A stretch of DNA of 64,000 nt from Streptomyces sp. NBC_00286 (GTDB taxonomy: Bacteria > Actinomycetota > Actinomycetes > Streptomycetales > Streptomycetaceae): positions 682,001-746,000 of the forward strand of contig NZ_CP108054.1 of assembly GCF_036173125.1 (NCBI RefSeq). The letters are read 5' to 3'. The notes under the pieces are model-generated. The model saw only the letters and a list, made by a program, of their open reading frames with translations, was not told where the DNA came from and did no database searches. Made by a program: the position numbers and the translations under genes. Shown here piece after piece: positions 54,135 to 63,430 of this stretch (positions are counted from its first letter, which is position 1; each line of letters starts with the position of its first letter).

Positions 54135-54818
54135 TCAAGGCATACTGAACACAAACCAGACGCCGACGGCCGGTTCATCGCCGTCGTTGCGATAGCGGTG
54201 CGGCGTCGTCGACTCGAAGGAGACCGCGTCGCCCGGGCGGAGCGTGTACTCCTCGAAGCCGAGGGTGAGCACCAGCTCGCCGGAGGTCAGATAGCCGTAC
54301 TCCGTGCCCGGGTGCCGCATCAGCCCGCCCGAGCCGGAGGAGGCACCACCGGGCCGGTAGGTCACCAGCAGGAAGTCGACGTCCGCACCCGGAACATGGC
54401 CAAGGCGCTCCCATACGACACCCGAGTCGAGCTCAAGCACTTCCCGCTCCTCGGCCCTGACCAGCGGCCCGATCCGGTGACCCGGGTCGGCGGCGAAGGC
54501 GGCGAGCGCGTGCAGGACGGTGCCGGGCGGACCGGCAACGGGCGGACCGGCGACGGGCGAGGCGGGAGCCGGCAGCGGCGCGGTCTCCTCCCCGTCGAAG
54601 CCGCCGGGGCTGTCGAAGAGCGACTCGACGGGGATGGAGAGCGCGGTGGTGATCGCGTACAGCGTGCTGACCGACGGCTGGCTCTTCCCGGTCTCGATCT
54701 GCGAAATCAGGCTCGCGGACACGCCGATCTCCCTCGCCAGACCGCGCAGGCTCATGCCCCGCGCGGTGCGCGCCTGCCGGATGCGCGCACCGACGGGCGG
54801 CACGACCACTGGGGACAC
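54135..54818 (-). CDS. XRE-family regulator with cupin sensor domain
   Basis: 227 residues. HTH at 10-60 (IRQARTARGMSLRGLAREIG, then VSASLISQIETGKSQPSVSTL), linker rich in Pro/Ala, then a cupin barrel at about 140-225 (YGYLTSGELVLTLGFEEYTL, then FESTTPHRYRNDG). Such regulators sense a small catabolite. It is first in the co-directional cluster, 42 bases before the M24 gene, and presumably controls it. Confidence 0.88.
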   Translation of the reverse strand: MSPVVVPPVGARIRQARTARGMSLRGLAREIGVSASLISQIETGKSQPSVSTLYAITTALSIPVESLFDSPGGFDGEETAPLPAPASPVAGPPVAGPPGTVLHALAAFAADPGHRIGPLVRAEEREVLELDSGVVWERLGHVPGADVDFLLVTYRPGGASSGSGGLMRHPGTEYGYLTSGELVLTLGFEEYTLRPGDAVSFESTTPHRYRNDGDEPAVGVWFVFSMP

Positions 54819-54929
54819 GGACGGCTCCTCTCACGGGCATCGTTCGTTCCCACTGAACAGTTCCTAAGTTCCTATTGAACAGCGGGATCGAGCCGAGCGG
54901 AGGGCCTGACCGAAAAGTCCCCGCCTGTC

Positions 54930-57005
54930 CTACGAGGCGCTCGGCTTCCAGTCGCCCAGCCAGTCGCCGATCTCCTGGTCGGCGGCCTGGGCATCGCTCA
55001 GCTGAGGCCGGTCGCCACTCGCGGAACCGGAGCCGGGACCGGTGTTCTTGTACTCGGCGAACCGGTCGTCCTTCCACGAGAAGCCGCTCATGTCGGTCCA
55101 CGGAGCGGACTTGATGGCGCTGCTCAGGGACGTGTTACGGACCGTGGTCTGCGGGTCGAGAGCGGCGTCACCGCCCGCGTGCCAGGGGCGGCCCAGGTGG
55201 AAGCTGGACGCGGAAACATCGCCGTTGACGGTGCTGTTGGCGATCAGGATGCCCTTGCGGTTGGCAGCCGTGCTGGGCGCCGTGACATAACCCGCCGAGT
55301 CGCCGTTCCACCGCTTCTTCAGCGTGATCACCGACTTGTTGATCACCGCGCTGGCCCGGCCGAAGATGAAGTCGACGTTCCCGACGATGTAGGAGTTGCT
55401 GACGTAGACGCGGCCGAGCTTGTCCTTGGCCTGTGTGTCCAGCAGCAGGGTGTCCTGGTCGCCGGTGACGATGACGCCGTCAAGGAAGATCTTGTCGGCG
55501 GCGGTGCGCAGGGCGACGGCCTGGTGTCCGTTCAGGCTCTGGTTCTTCGCCTCGTCGAAGTCGTTGTCGATGGTGAGGTTACGGGCCTGGAAGTCATCGG
55601 CCTCGACGGCGACGGTCGCGCTGCCGCTGGTGCCGTAGTTCCCCGAACCGTCCGGCTTCGGCGTCCCCGCGGCGTTGTTGAAGACGATCACGGTGTCCTT
55701 GCGGCTGGCTCCCGTGCCCTGGAAGGTCACATGCGGCTTGTCGCGCGGGACCTTGACCAGCTCGCGGTAGGTGCCGGGCTTGATGGAAATGACGACCCGT
55801 GAAGTGTTGTTCGCCGGTACGGCGTTGACCGCGGCCTGGACGCTCTTGTACTGCCCGCTGCCGTCCTTGGCGACGGTGAGCGTGGTCGCGGCGGCACTCG
55901 CCTTCGTACTTGCAGTCGCCGTCGTACCGATCGAAGTCCGGGGCCCCGCTCCGGACTTGAGCAGCGCCGGAACGTCGGCCGCCTTGTCGAGGGTGTACTT
56001 GTAGAAGCTCTTCGGGTCGAAGGCCGTGCCCCCACTCTCGTTACGGCCGCTGGTGCCGGAGAAGACGTTGCCGCGCTGGACCACCGCCGCGGTGCTGTCC
56101 TTGGTGACGGGGTTCTTGAGCCCCTCGAAGACGCTGTTCTCCAGCACCATCTTCGTCTTGCCGCGCGCGTAGTTGCCGTAGGACGTGGTGATGTCCGTGT
56201 TCGGCACGTCCTGCAGGTAGTTGTTGTAGAGGTGCGCGTGGGCCACGTTGTCGGTGGACGGGTTGCGCTGCTCGGTCTCGCGGAACCAGTTGTGGTGGAT
56301 CGTGAGATCGGCCGTGGTGTTCTCGGTCCAGCCGATGCCGAAGGTCTTGTTGTTGTCGCTCAGCTTGTTCCAGGACACCGTCACATTGGTGGTGTCCTTA
56401 CGGCTGTCGATCAGTCCGTCGGCCATGTGCCGCAGGTCGTTGTGGTCGATCCAGACGTGGTGCGCGCCGTCCATCTGGATGGCGTCGAAGTCGTTGTCCT
56501 TGTCGTTCCACTCACCGGCGTACGAGTCCCGGATCGTCAGGTTCCGGATAATCACGTTGTGCACACCCTGGCCGAGGAAGAAGCCGCCCCCGACGATCTG
56601 CCCGGAGGTCCCCGAGCCGACGATCGTCTTGTCCGAGGCGACCTTGATCTCCTTGCCCTTGGGGTTCATGTTGATGGTCCCGGCCACGACGATGACGTAC
56701 GGCTCCGGGGCCGTCGCGTACTTCTCCAGATCGGCAAGGGTCTTCACGGTGACTGTCTTGCCGTCGCGGCCGCCGTAAGTGCCGTTCTGCCCCTGCGAGT
56801 TGACCGACGCGAAGCCGTCGGCGACGTCATCGGCCCACGCCGGGGCCACGGTCGCCGCCGAGGCGCTGCGCTGCGCGTCCTCGCCGAACACACCCAGATC
56901 CGTGCCGTACGCCATGCCCGCCGCCGCGGCCACCGCCACCGGGATCCCGATCGACAGACCGACCTTGCGCCTGCGGTGCCGCGCCTTCTGCTGCTTCGCT
57001 TCCAT
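54930..57005 (-). CDS. Secreted pectate lyase (PL1)-pectin esterase (CE8) fusion
   Basis: 691 residues. Basic N-terminus and one hydrophobic helix (GLSIGIPVAVAAAAGMAYG) act as signal or anchor. Residues about 50-370 are a parallel beta-helix of polysaccharide lyase family 1 (WIDHNDLRHMADGLIDSRK, RGNVFSGTSG). Residues about 395-680 are carbohydrate esterase family 8 with GDQDTLLLD, VDFIFGRAS and LGRPWHAGG. One protein would demethylate pectin and cleave the product. Start ATG at 57005. Confidence 0.9.
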   Translation of the reverse strand: MEAKQQKARHRRRKVGLSIGIPVAVAAAAGMAYGTDLGVFGEDAQRSASAATVAPAWADDVADGFASVNSQGQNGTYGGRDGKTVTVKTLADLEKYATAPEPYVIVVAGTINMNPKGKEIKVASDKTIVGSGTSGQIVGGGFFLGQGVHNVIIRNLTIRDSYAGEWNDKDNDFDAIQMDGAHHVWIDHNDLRHMADGLIDSRKDTTNVTVSWNKLSDNNKTFGIGWTENTTADLTIHHNWFRETEQRNPSTDNVAHAHLYNNYLQDVPNTDITTSYGNYARGKTKMVLENSVFEGLKNPVTKDSTAAVVQRGNVFSGTSGRNESGGTAFDPKSFYKYTLDKAADVPALLKSGAGPRTSIGTTATASTKASAAATTLTVAKDGSGQYKSVQAAVNAVPANNTSRVVISIKPGTYRELVKVPRDKPHVTFQGTGASRKDTVIVFNNAAGTPKPDGSGNYGTSGSATVAVEADDFQARNLTIDNDFDEAKNQSLNGHQAVALRTAADKIFLDGVIVTGDQDTLLLDTQAKDKLGRVYVSNSYIVGNVDFIFGRASAVINKSVITLKKRWNGDSAGYVTAPSTAANRKGILIANSTVNGDVSASSFHLGRPWHAGGDAALDPQTTVRNTSLSSAIKSAPWTDMSGFSWKDDRFAEYKNTGPGSGSASGDRPQLSDAQAADQEIGDWLGDWKPSAS

Positions 57006-57165
57006 TACTTCAACCGCCCTGGTGACATGAAGTCGTGCATTGCCGCAAGGCAGTTGCCGCGCCGGGCGAAAGGGTTGCCGCGTTTCCTGCCGCGAAAATT
57101 TCGACACGTCCTGGCCGGGCGGAGGGCATCAGCGCCCTGTCAGTGCCCCATGAGAAACTCGGCGT

Positions 57166-57873
57166 GTGATCATCGAACGCGCGTACGCACACGTGTCCAC
57201 GTACGAGGATGACGAGTGGCCCTGGTCCGTGCCCTGTGTTCGTCGGCTTCTGGCGGATGGGCTGCGGTTCACCGCTCCGGTGACTTTTCTGGTCGGGGAG
57301 AACGGTTCGGGCAAGTCGACACTGGTCGAGGCCTTGGCGGAGGGCTTCGGGCTGGACCCCTGGGGCGGCTCACACGACTGGCGTTATGCGAGCCGCCGCG
57401 GCAAGTCGGTGCTGGGTGAGCGGATCCGGTTCGACGCGGCGCCGGGCGGACGGCGCATGCTGGGCAGTTGGTCCGCCCGCAAGGGGTTCTTTCTGCGGGC
57501 CGAGACGGCGATGGACGCACTGCGCCGGGAAGGGTTCGCACCGGATTCCGTCAGCCACGGCGAGGGCTTTCTGGCAGCGTTCCGGGGGAAGTTCCTGCAG
57601 CCCGGGCTGTATGTGATGGACGAGCCGGAGGCGGCGCTGTCGTTCTCGTCCTGCCTCGAACTGCTCGGCCATATCGACCAGTTGACGCAGCAGGGCGGCC
57701 AGGTCATCTGCGCCACCCACTCTCCGCTGCTGACGGCGCTGCCCGGTGCGGACATCGTCGAGGTCGGCGAGCACGGCATGCACCGGGTTCAGTGGGGCGA
57801 ACTCGCCCTGGTCGACCACTGGCGCCGCTATCTCGCCGACCCGCAGGCCTATCTACGGCATGTCCTCGACTGA
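57166..57873 (+). CDS. AAA/ABC-type ATPase (SMC/RecF-like fold)
   Basis: 235 residues: Walker A LVGENGSGKST at 42-52, short signature-like SHGEGFLAAF near 129, Walker B LYVMDEPEAALS near 147, and CATHSPLL near 185. A stand-alone nucleotide-binding domain without membrane partner; related to the AAA_23/RecF-like ATPases. Function unknown. Its 3' end overlaps the convergent hydrolase by 21 bases. Confidence 0.82.
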   Translation: MIIERAYAHVSTYEDDEWPWSVPCVRRLLADGLRFTAPVTFLVGENGSGKSTLVEALAEGFGLDPWGGSHDWRYASRRGKSVLGERIRFDAAPGGRRMLGSWSARKGFFLRAETAMDALRREGFAPDSVSHGEGFLAAFRGKFLQPGLYVMDEPEAALSFSSCLELLGHIDQLTQQGGQVICATHSPLLTALPGADIVEVGEHGMHRVQWGELALVDHWRRYLADPQAYLRHVLD

Positions 57874-58629
57874 CCGCCCGTCAGCCGCCTCCACCCAGAA
57901 CCGTTCCAGTACGGCGGCCGCGGTGTCGGGGTCCTCCAGCATCCACCAGTGGCCCACTCCCTCAAGCCGCTCGGTGCGGGCGCCGAGGCGGGCGGCCGTC
58001 TCGTCGGAGGCCGCCAGGTCGTCGAAGGGGTCGAGTACGGCCTGGAGCACCAGCCCCGGCGCGGAGGCGGGCCTGGAGAACTCGGCCGCCGCGCGGGCAT
58101 ACGGGTTGGGCGTCGCCGAGCGATAGAGGGCAAGGATGCACGCGGCCATGGTGGCGTCGAGCCGCTCACCCAACGTCTCGGCGTCCTCGGCCGGCACACC
58201 GGCCCCCTTGAGCTGCGCAGCGGGACTCTCCGGACTTCCCGGAGCGGCCTCGACCGAGGCCTTCGCCCACTGCTCCCCCGCCCCCGGCGTCTGCCAGAGC
58301 TGGGCGAACTCGTGCCAGACGTAGTCCGGGTGCAGGATCCCGGCCACGTCGATGACCCAACTCCGCACGGGAAGGGCGGAGTTCCCGGCGGCCCGCGCCA
58401 CGAACAGCGCACCCCAGTCGTGCCCGACCAGGTCGATCGGCCCGTCGATCTCGCGCAACGCCCGCTCCAGCCACTGGCCGTACTCGTCCATGGTCGCCCC
58501 GAAACCGTTCGGAGTCGGCACGCCGAACCCCGGCAGGTCCAAGGCGATCGAGTCGGTCGAGAGGCGCGCACGGAGCCGGTCCCACAACTGACCGGTCTCG
58601 GGCACACCGTGAACGAACACTGCGGTCAT
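57853..58629 (-). CDS. Alpha/beta hydrolase, epoxide hydrolase/haloalkane dehalogenase type
   Basis: 258 residues: VFVHGVPETGQLWD at 4-17, nucleophile Asp in LVGHDWGALF near 86, and the closing ERLEGVGHWWMLEDP with the catalytic His. An Asp rather than Ser nucleophile points to epoxide hydrolase or dehalogenase chemistry. GAGGAG before the ATG at 58629. Confidence 0.85.
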   Translation of the reverse strand: MTAVFVHGVPETGQLWDRLRARLSTDSIALDLPGFGVPTPNGFGATMDEYGQWLERALREIDGPIDLVGHDWGALFVARAAGNSALPVRSWVIDVAGILHPDYVWHEFAQLWQTPGAGEQWAKASVEAAPGSPESPAAQLKGAGVPAEDAETLGERLDATMAACILALYRSATPNPYARAAAEFSRPASAPGLVLQAVLDPFDDLAASDETAARLGARTERLEGVGHWWMLEDPDTAAAVLERFWVEAADGRSVEDMP

Positions 58630-58839
58630 ATCGCCCCCTCTCCTCCGGTCCACCGTCCCGCACGGGGACCACGACTACACACCGTAGGTCTCCGGATGCG
58701 GTCCCGACCGGCACATGGGGAGGGACGGCCGGATGAGCACCGTACGAAATCCGCCTCTGGATGTGTAGTCTAGGCACTGGACTGGATGTCCAGACCGGAT
58801 AGACCCGATACCCCCTCCATCCAGAACCTGGAGCACGTG

Positions 58840-59556
58840 ATGTCCACCGCCACCGACGAGCAGGACGCGATCATCGCCGCACTCACCCCCGTCATCGACG
58901 GCATCGCGGCGACATTCGGCTCGTTCTGTGAGGTGGTCGTGCACGACTTCCGGCGGCCGGAGGAATCCGTGGTCGCCATCGCGGGCTCGGTGACGGGGCG
59001 CGCTGTCGGCGGGGCGATGAGCGAGATCGGGATGGGCATCCTGGCCCGCGGTGACGAGGCGCGCGACGAGTTGAACTACCTCACCCGTACCCGTACGGGG
59101 AAGATCGTCAAGTCGTCGACGATGGTCCTGCGCGACTCCTCCGGCACGGTGTTCGGCGCCCTGTGCGTCAATCTCGACATCACCGCCGTCAACCAGGCCC
59201 ACGCCCTGATCGGCGAGCTCGCGGGGGTCGCCGCCGGACCGGCCGCCGTGCCGACCACGACGTTCGGCAACGACATCGGCTCCGTCGTGGACGCCATCGT
59301 CGACAGCCATCAGCTGCGGCAGAACAAGACCTGGTCGGAACTCGACCGCGCCGGCCGCCTCGAGTTGTTCCGCAGCCTGGACGAGCGCGGCGTCTTCGCC
59401 GTACGACGCGCGGTCGAGCAGGTCGCCGCCCGGCTCGGCATCTCCCGGGCCTCCGCCTACAACTACCTGTCCGATGCCCGGGCGACGCTCCACGCCTCCA
59501 CGACGGACGGCACCGAGCCCGGCACCACCCACCACCCCGACGGAGCGAAGCCATGA
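58840..59556 (+). CDS. YheO-type (PAS_6/HTH_22) transcriptional regulator
   Basis: 238 residues: N-terminal YheO PAS-like domain (FGSFCEVVVHDFRRPEESVV at 27-46) and C-terminal HTH with RRAVEQVAARLGISRASAYN, then YLSDAR. Widespread in bacteria, often beside amino-acid dehydratases. Its stop overlaps the dehydratase start by four bases, so it most likely regulates that gene. Confidence 0.87.
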   Translation: MSTATDEQDAIIAALTPVIDGIAATFGSFCEVVVHDFRRPEESVVAIAGSVTGRAVGGAMSEIGMGILARGDEARDELNYLTRTRTGKIVKSSTMVLRDSSGTVFGALCVNLDITAVNQAHALIGELAGVAAGPAAVPTTTFGNDIGSVVDAIVDSHQLRQNKTWSELDRAGRLELFRSLDERGVFAVRRAVEQVAARLGISRASAYNYLSDARATLHASTTDGTEPGTTHHPDGAKP

Positions 59557-60527
59557 CCCACACTCCCCCGGTCACCCTCGACGACGTCCGCGACGCCGCC
59601 GCGCAGATCAAGGGCGTGGCCCACCGGACCCCCGTACTGCGTTCGCGCACTCTGGATGCGCTCGTCGGCGCCCAGGTCTTCCTGAAGTGCGAGAACTTCC
59701 AGCGCATCGGCGCGTTCAAGTTCCGCGGCGCCTACAACACCGCGTCCCGCCTGTCGCCGGAGCAGCTGGCAAAGGGCATCGCCGCCTACTCCTCGGGCAA
59801 CCACGCCCAGGCCGTCGCCCTCGCCGCACGGGAGTTGGGCACCACGGCGGTGATCCTCATGCCGGAGGACACGCCGCAGTCCAAGTTGGATGCCACCGCC
59901 GGTTACGGCGCGGAGATCGTGACGTACGACCGCTACACCGGCGACCGTACGGCCATCGGCGAGGCCCTCGCCGCGGATCGCGGCCTTGCGCTCATCCCGC
60001 CGTACGAGCATCCGCAGGTGATCGCGGGGCAGGGCACCGCAGCCCTCGAACTGATCGAGGAGACCGGGGAGTTGGACGCCCTGATCACGCCGGTCGGCGG
60101 GGGCGGGCTGATGGCGGGCAGCGCCACGGCGGCCAAGGGCCTGCACAGCGGGATCCGGATGATCGGTATCGAGCCGGAGTCCGGGGACGACACCAAGCGG
60201 TCCCTCGAGGCCGGCCGGCGCGTCTCCATCCCGGTGCCGCGCACGATCGCCGACGGGCAGGCGGCGGAGATCCCCGGCGAGCTGACGTTCTCGGTCAATC
60301 AGCGTCTGGTCGACGACATCTTCCTGGTGACCGATGACGAGATCCGTGACGCGATGCGGTTCGCGTTCGAGCGGCTGAAGATCATCGTGGAGCCCAGTGG
60401 CGCCACCCCCCTGGCCGCCCTGCTGGCCGGTCGCGTCGAGCGGCTCCCGTCCCGCGTCGGCGTGATCATCTCCGGCGGCAACATCGGCGTCCGGCGCTTC
60501 GCAGAACTGTGCGGGAGCGCAAGCTGA
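59553..60527 (+). CDS. PLP-dependent threonine/serine dehydratase (fold type II, no ACT domain)
   Basis: 324 residues. Lys56 in RIGAFKFRGAYN binds PLP; AYSSGNHAQAVALAA near 79 and TPVGGGGLMAGSA near 183 are the phosphate and PLP loops. Lack of a C-terminal ACT domain marks the catabolic class (threonine ammonia-lyase, serine racemase or hydroxyaspartate dehydratase). It would make 2-oxobutyrate or pyruvate. Confidence 0.9.
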   Translation: MTHTPPVTLDDVRDAAAQIKGVAHRTPVLRSRTLDALVGAQVFLKCENFQRIGAFKFRGAYNTASRLSPEQLAKGIAAYSSGNHAQAVALAARELGTTAVILMPEDTPQSKLDATAGYGAEIVTYDRYTGDRTAIGEALAADRGLALIPPYEHPQVIAGQGTAALELIEETGELDALITPVGGGGLMAGSATAAKGLHSGIRMIGIEPESGDDTKRSLEAGRRVSIPVPRTIADGQAAEIPGELTFSVNQRLVDDIFLVTDDEIRDAMRFAFERLKIIVEPSGATPLAALLAGRVERLPSRVGVIISGGNIGVRRFAELCGSAS

Positions 60528-60550
60528 GCGACGGAAAGTATGATCAGCGA

Positions 60551-61087
60551 ATGTCTGACATGACCGAAACCACGCCCGGCTGGCTGAGTCCCGACGAACT
60601 CGAGTATGCGCGCGACCGCATGCCGATCCTGTACGTCGAGGCCGTACCCGTGAGAGTCGACGACAGCGGCGAGGTCACCAGTATCGGGCTCCTGCTGCGC
60701 ATCGGGTCGGACGGAACGGTCAGCCGCAACCTCGTCTCCGGCCGCGTGCTGCACCACGAACGCGTCCGGGACGCCCTGCTGCGCCACCTGGAGAAGGATC
60801 TCGGCCCGATGGCACTGCCCCAGGTCCCCGCCTCTCTGCAGCCCTTCACGGTCGCCGAGTACTTCCCGACGCAGGGGATCACACCGTTCCACGACCCCCG
60901 CCAGCACGCGGTCGCCCTCGCCTATATCGTCCCGGTGACCGGCGACTGCCGTCCTCGCCAGGATGCGCTGGACCTGGTGTGGTTCAGCCCCCAGGAGGCC
61001 GCGGCGGAGCTGGTCAGGAGCGAAATGCCGGGCGGGCAGGGAGTGCTCTTGCATCAGGCCCTCGCCCATGTCGGCTGCCTGCCCTAA
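60551..61087 (+). CDS. DUF4916 (NUDIX-like) protein
   Basis: 178 residues. GWLSPDELEYARDRMPILYV at 10-29 and FTVAEYFPTQGITPFHDPRQHAVALAYIVP near 97-126 mark DUF4916, a NUDIX-fold family in which the GX5EX7REUXEEXGU box is degenerate, so hydrolase activity is doubtful. 23 bases after the dehydratase; probably in the same transcript. Confidence 0.82.
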   Translation: MSDMTETTPGWLSPDELEYARDRMPILYVEAVPVRVDDSGEVTSIGLLLRIGSDGTVSRNLVSGRVLHHERVRDALLRHLEKDLGPMALPQVPASLQPFTVAEYFPTQGITPFHDPRQHAVALAYIVPVTGDCRPRQDALDLVWFSPQEAAAELVRSEMPGGQGVLLHQALAHVGCLP

Positions 61088-61100
61088 GCGTGCGGTGACG

Positions 61101-61850
61101 TCACGTGGACGCCGAAGTCCCCGGCCGGGCGAGGTAGGAGGACTCGACGGCGTCCAGGTTCTCGCGCAGTTCGCGCGGGGTGCCGGTCATCTCGATGCGG
61201 CCCCGGCGTAGTACGTACACCCGGTCCGCGATGTCCAGCACCTTGCGTACGTGCTGCTCGACCAGCAGCGCCCCGAGGCCCCGGTCGGCGGCTTCGCGCA
61301 CCGCGCGCAGCAGGCGTTCGACCACCAACGGGGCGAGCCCGAGCGACAGTTCGTCGGCGAGGAGCAGCCGGGGCGAGCGGCACAGGGCGCGCGCGAGGGA
61401 GAGCATCTGCTGCTCGCCGCCGGAGATCATGCCCGCCCCGGTCCTGAGCCGTTTCTCGAGTTCGGGGAAGAGCTCCAGGGCGCGGGCCGCCTCCACCCGG
61501 CCGACCCGCAGGTTCTCGGCCACATCGAGCCGGGTGAAGACCGCACGCTCACCGACGTAGGCGAGCCCCTGCCGGGCCCGGCGGTGCAGCGGCGCCCGGC
61601 CCGCACCGCCCAGCCAGCGCACCTCGCCGCTCATCGGCGCCAGATCGCCGGCGAGCACCCGCAGCGTCGTCGTCTTGCCCGCACCGTTGGGCCCGAGCAG
61701 CGCGACGACCTCACCGGGCCGCACCTCGATATCGAGGTCGCGCACGACGGGCTGGGTGCCGTACCCGGCGGACAGGGCGCGGGTCGCGATCAGAGCCTGG
61801 GCGGACGCCTCGCTTATGGCGCCCGGGCGGTCGGGTGCGCTGGTGGCCAC
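61101..61850 (-). CDS. livF: Branched-chain amino acid type ABC transporter ATPase (LivF)
   Basis: 249 residues: Walker A LLGPNGAGKTT, signature MISGGEQQMLSLARALC, Walker B LLLADELSLGL, and ALLVEQHVRKVLDIADRVYVL. A LivF-type ATPase of hydrophobic-amino-acid/urea uptake systems. GTG start at 61850 with GGAAGGAGA upstream. Confidence 0.88.
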   Translation of the reverse strand: MATSAPDRPGAISEASAQALIATRALSAGYGTQPVVRDLDIEVRPGEVVALLGPNGAGKTTTLRVLAGDLAPMSGEVRWLGGAGRAPLHRRARQGLAYVGERAVFTRLDVAENLRVGRVEAARALELFPELEKRLRTGAGMISGGEQQMLSLARALCRSPRLLLADELSLGLAPLVVERLLRAVREAADRGLGALLVEQHVRKVLDIADRVYVLRRGRIEMTGTPRELRENLDAVESSYLARPGTSAST

Positions 61851-61919
61851 AGGTCTTCTCCTTCCATGGGTTGGGGTGGGTTTCCGCTTCCGCGGCCTTG
61901 CCGACGTCCGGGGCACTTC

Positions 61920-61967
61920 CGCGCCCCGTTAGGGGCGCGGGGCTGAGTCAATTTGCGGCTTCGCCGC
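61920..61967. repeat. Extragenic palindromic element typical of Streptomyces
   Basis: Hairpin CGCGCCCC-GTTA-GGGGCGCG (61920-61939), then GCGGC-TTC-GCCGC (61955-61967). Lies between livJ stop and livF start on the same strand and may attenuate livF transcription. Confidence 0.6.
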
Positions 61968-62009
61968 GCGGGCGCGACCAGCCACAACGGACCCGCAGCG
62001 TCAAACTGC

Positions 62010-63257
62010 CTAACCAGCGGATCGCGTAAGCGCCTTGCGCATGTCGACGAAGTCCGACCCCGACTCCGCCCACTCGATCTTCCCGTCCTTCAACACCAGT
62101 TCAGTGGCGGTGGTGTTGTGGATCCGGTTCAGCCCCTTCATGGGCAGCGCGGTCGCGTCCGTCCAGGTCAGCGGCGGAGTCAAGCCCCCTGTGTTGATGC
62201 CCTTCGACGTGTTGAGCTCCTCGACCAGGGCCTTTGAGGTGATCTCCGGCAGCTTCGCGGCGGCCTCGCTGAAGACCTTGAACGCCACCCAGGTCGTCGC
62301 GTTGGCCCCGTTGGAGAGGTCCACGTCCTTGCCCTCGAGGGCAGCGACGGCGTCCTTCCAGGCGGGGTCGGAGATGGGCGGGTAGTAGCCGGTGATGGCG
62401 GAGCCGTCCAGCGGGCTGCTGCTGCCGCCGGTGGTTGCCGCCAGTTCGGGGGTGAGGTTGCCGACGACGCTGCCGAGTTCGGTCTTGGCGCCGGACTGCA
62501 CATACGCCTTCACGAACAGGTCCGAGTGCGTGCCCAGGATGACGCTGACGCAGTCGCTGTCCCTGGTCGCGGCGGCCACCTGCGGGGCGAGGTCGGTGGC
62601 GGTCACCGGCACCTTCAGGTCCTTGGGCGGCTTACCGCCGGCGGAGGTCACGCCGAGGCCGAGGAACTGGCTGACGATCGCGGCGGCGGCGACGTCGTAC
62701 CGCACCCCGGAGATCTTCTCGCAGCCCGCCTCCACCAGCTGCTGTCCGTGCGCGGCGAAGACCACGGGGGTGCCGCCGTTGACCGGGAAGGACAGCGGGT
62801 TGGAGAACTCCGCGGCCGACACTCCGGTCCCGCCGATGTAGGGGATGCCGGCCTTCTCGAGGATCGGCATGTAGCGGTCGCCGGCGAGGCTGTACGAGCC
62901 GACCACCGCGACCACTTTCTCGCTGACCGCCTGCTGGGCGCAGTTCTCGGCCTCGTCGGGGTCGTTCTTCTCGTTGCAGGTGAGGACCTTGAGCGGGCCG
63001 CCCTTGATGCCGCCGTTCGCGTTGATCCACTTCTCGTACGCCTGGGCCGTGATCCGGACGCCGGGCTGTGCGCTGCCCTGGGTGTTCTCCGGTGCCCAGA
63101 CCATCACCTTGACCTGTGCGCCGGTCAGCGCGGACGCGGCGGCCGCGCTGCCGGTGGGCTCCTCCTCGGCACCACCACCGCAGCCGGCGGCGAGCAGGGC
63201 TCCGGTCATCGCGAGACAGCTCGCTGCGGTACTTCTGCGTCGGCGTGGGTTGTTCAT
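62010..63257 (-). CDS. livJ: ABC transporter substrate-binding lipoprotein (LivJ-like)
   Basis: 415 residues. Basic N-terminus, hydrophobic helix and lipobox LLAAGC. Type-I binding-protein fold with VVAVVGSYSLAGDRYMPILEKAGIPYIGG near 115-143. It captures the ligand of the livF/livH importer; the ligand is unknown (amino acid, urea or aromatic acid). Confidence 0.87.
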   Translation of the reverse strand: MNNPRRRRSTAASCLAMTGALLAAGCGGGAEEEPTGSAAAASALTGAQVKVMVWAPENTQGSAQPGVRITAQAYEKWINANGGIKGGPLKVLTCNEKNDPDEAENCAQQAVSEKVVAVVGSYSLAGDRYMPILEKAGIPYIGGTGVSAAEFSNPLSFPVNGGTPVVFAAHGQQLVEAGCEKISGVRYDVAAAAIVSQFLGLGVTSAGGKPPKDLKVPVTATDLAPQVAAATRDSDCVSVILGTHSDLFVKAYVQSGAKTELGSVVGNLTPELAATTGGSSSPLDGSAITGYYPPISDPAWKDAVAALEGKDVDLSNGANATTWVAFKVFSEAAAKLPEITSKALVEELNTSKGINTGGLTPPLTWTDATALPMKGLNRIHNTTATELVLKDGKIEWAESGSDFVDMRKALTRSAG

Positions 63258-63352
63258 GATTCCTCCGCGAAGGCTCGCGCCCCGGACGGGCGACGTTGAG
63301 ACGCGACCAGCATGGAGTGGGAAGTGTCGTTAGAGAAGTACTCTTGCCATAA

Positions 63353-63364
63353 TTATTTAAATAA
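63353..63364. promoter_or_regulatory. AT-only palindrome TTATTTAAATAA between livJ and livH
   Basis: A perfect 12-bp palindrome inside a 16-base AT-only stretch, exceptional in this genome, midway between the divergent livJ and livH starts. Candidate shared promoter/operator. Confidence 0.4.
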
Positions 63365-63430
63365 ATGTGCTGTACGGTCTTGTCGCAGCATCGGGCGTTC
63401 GCTACTCATGGAGCCCTGGAGGTTCATCTG

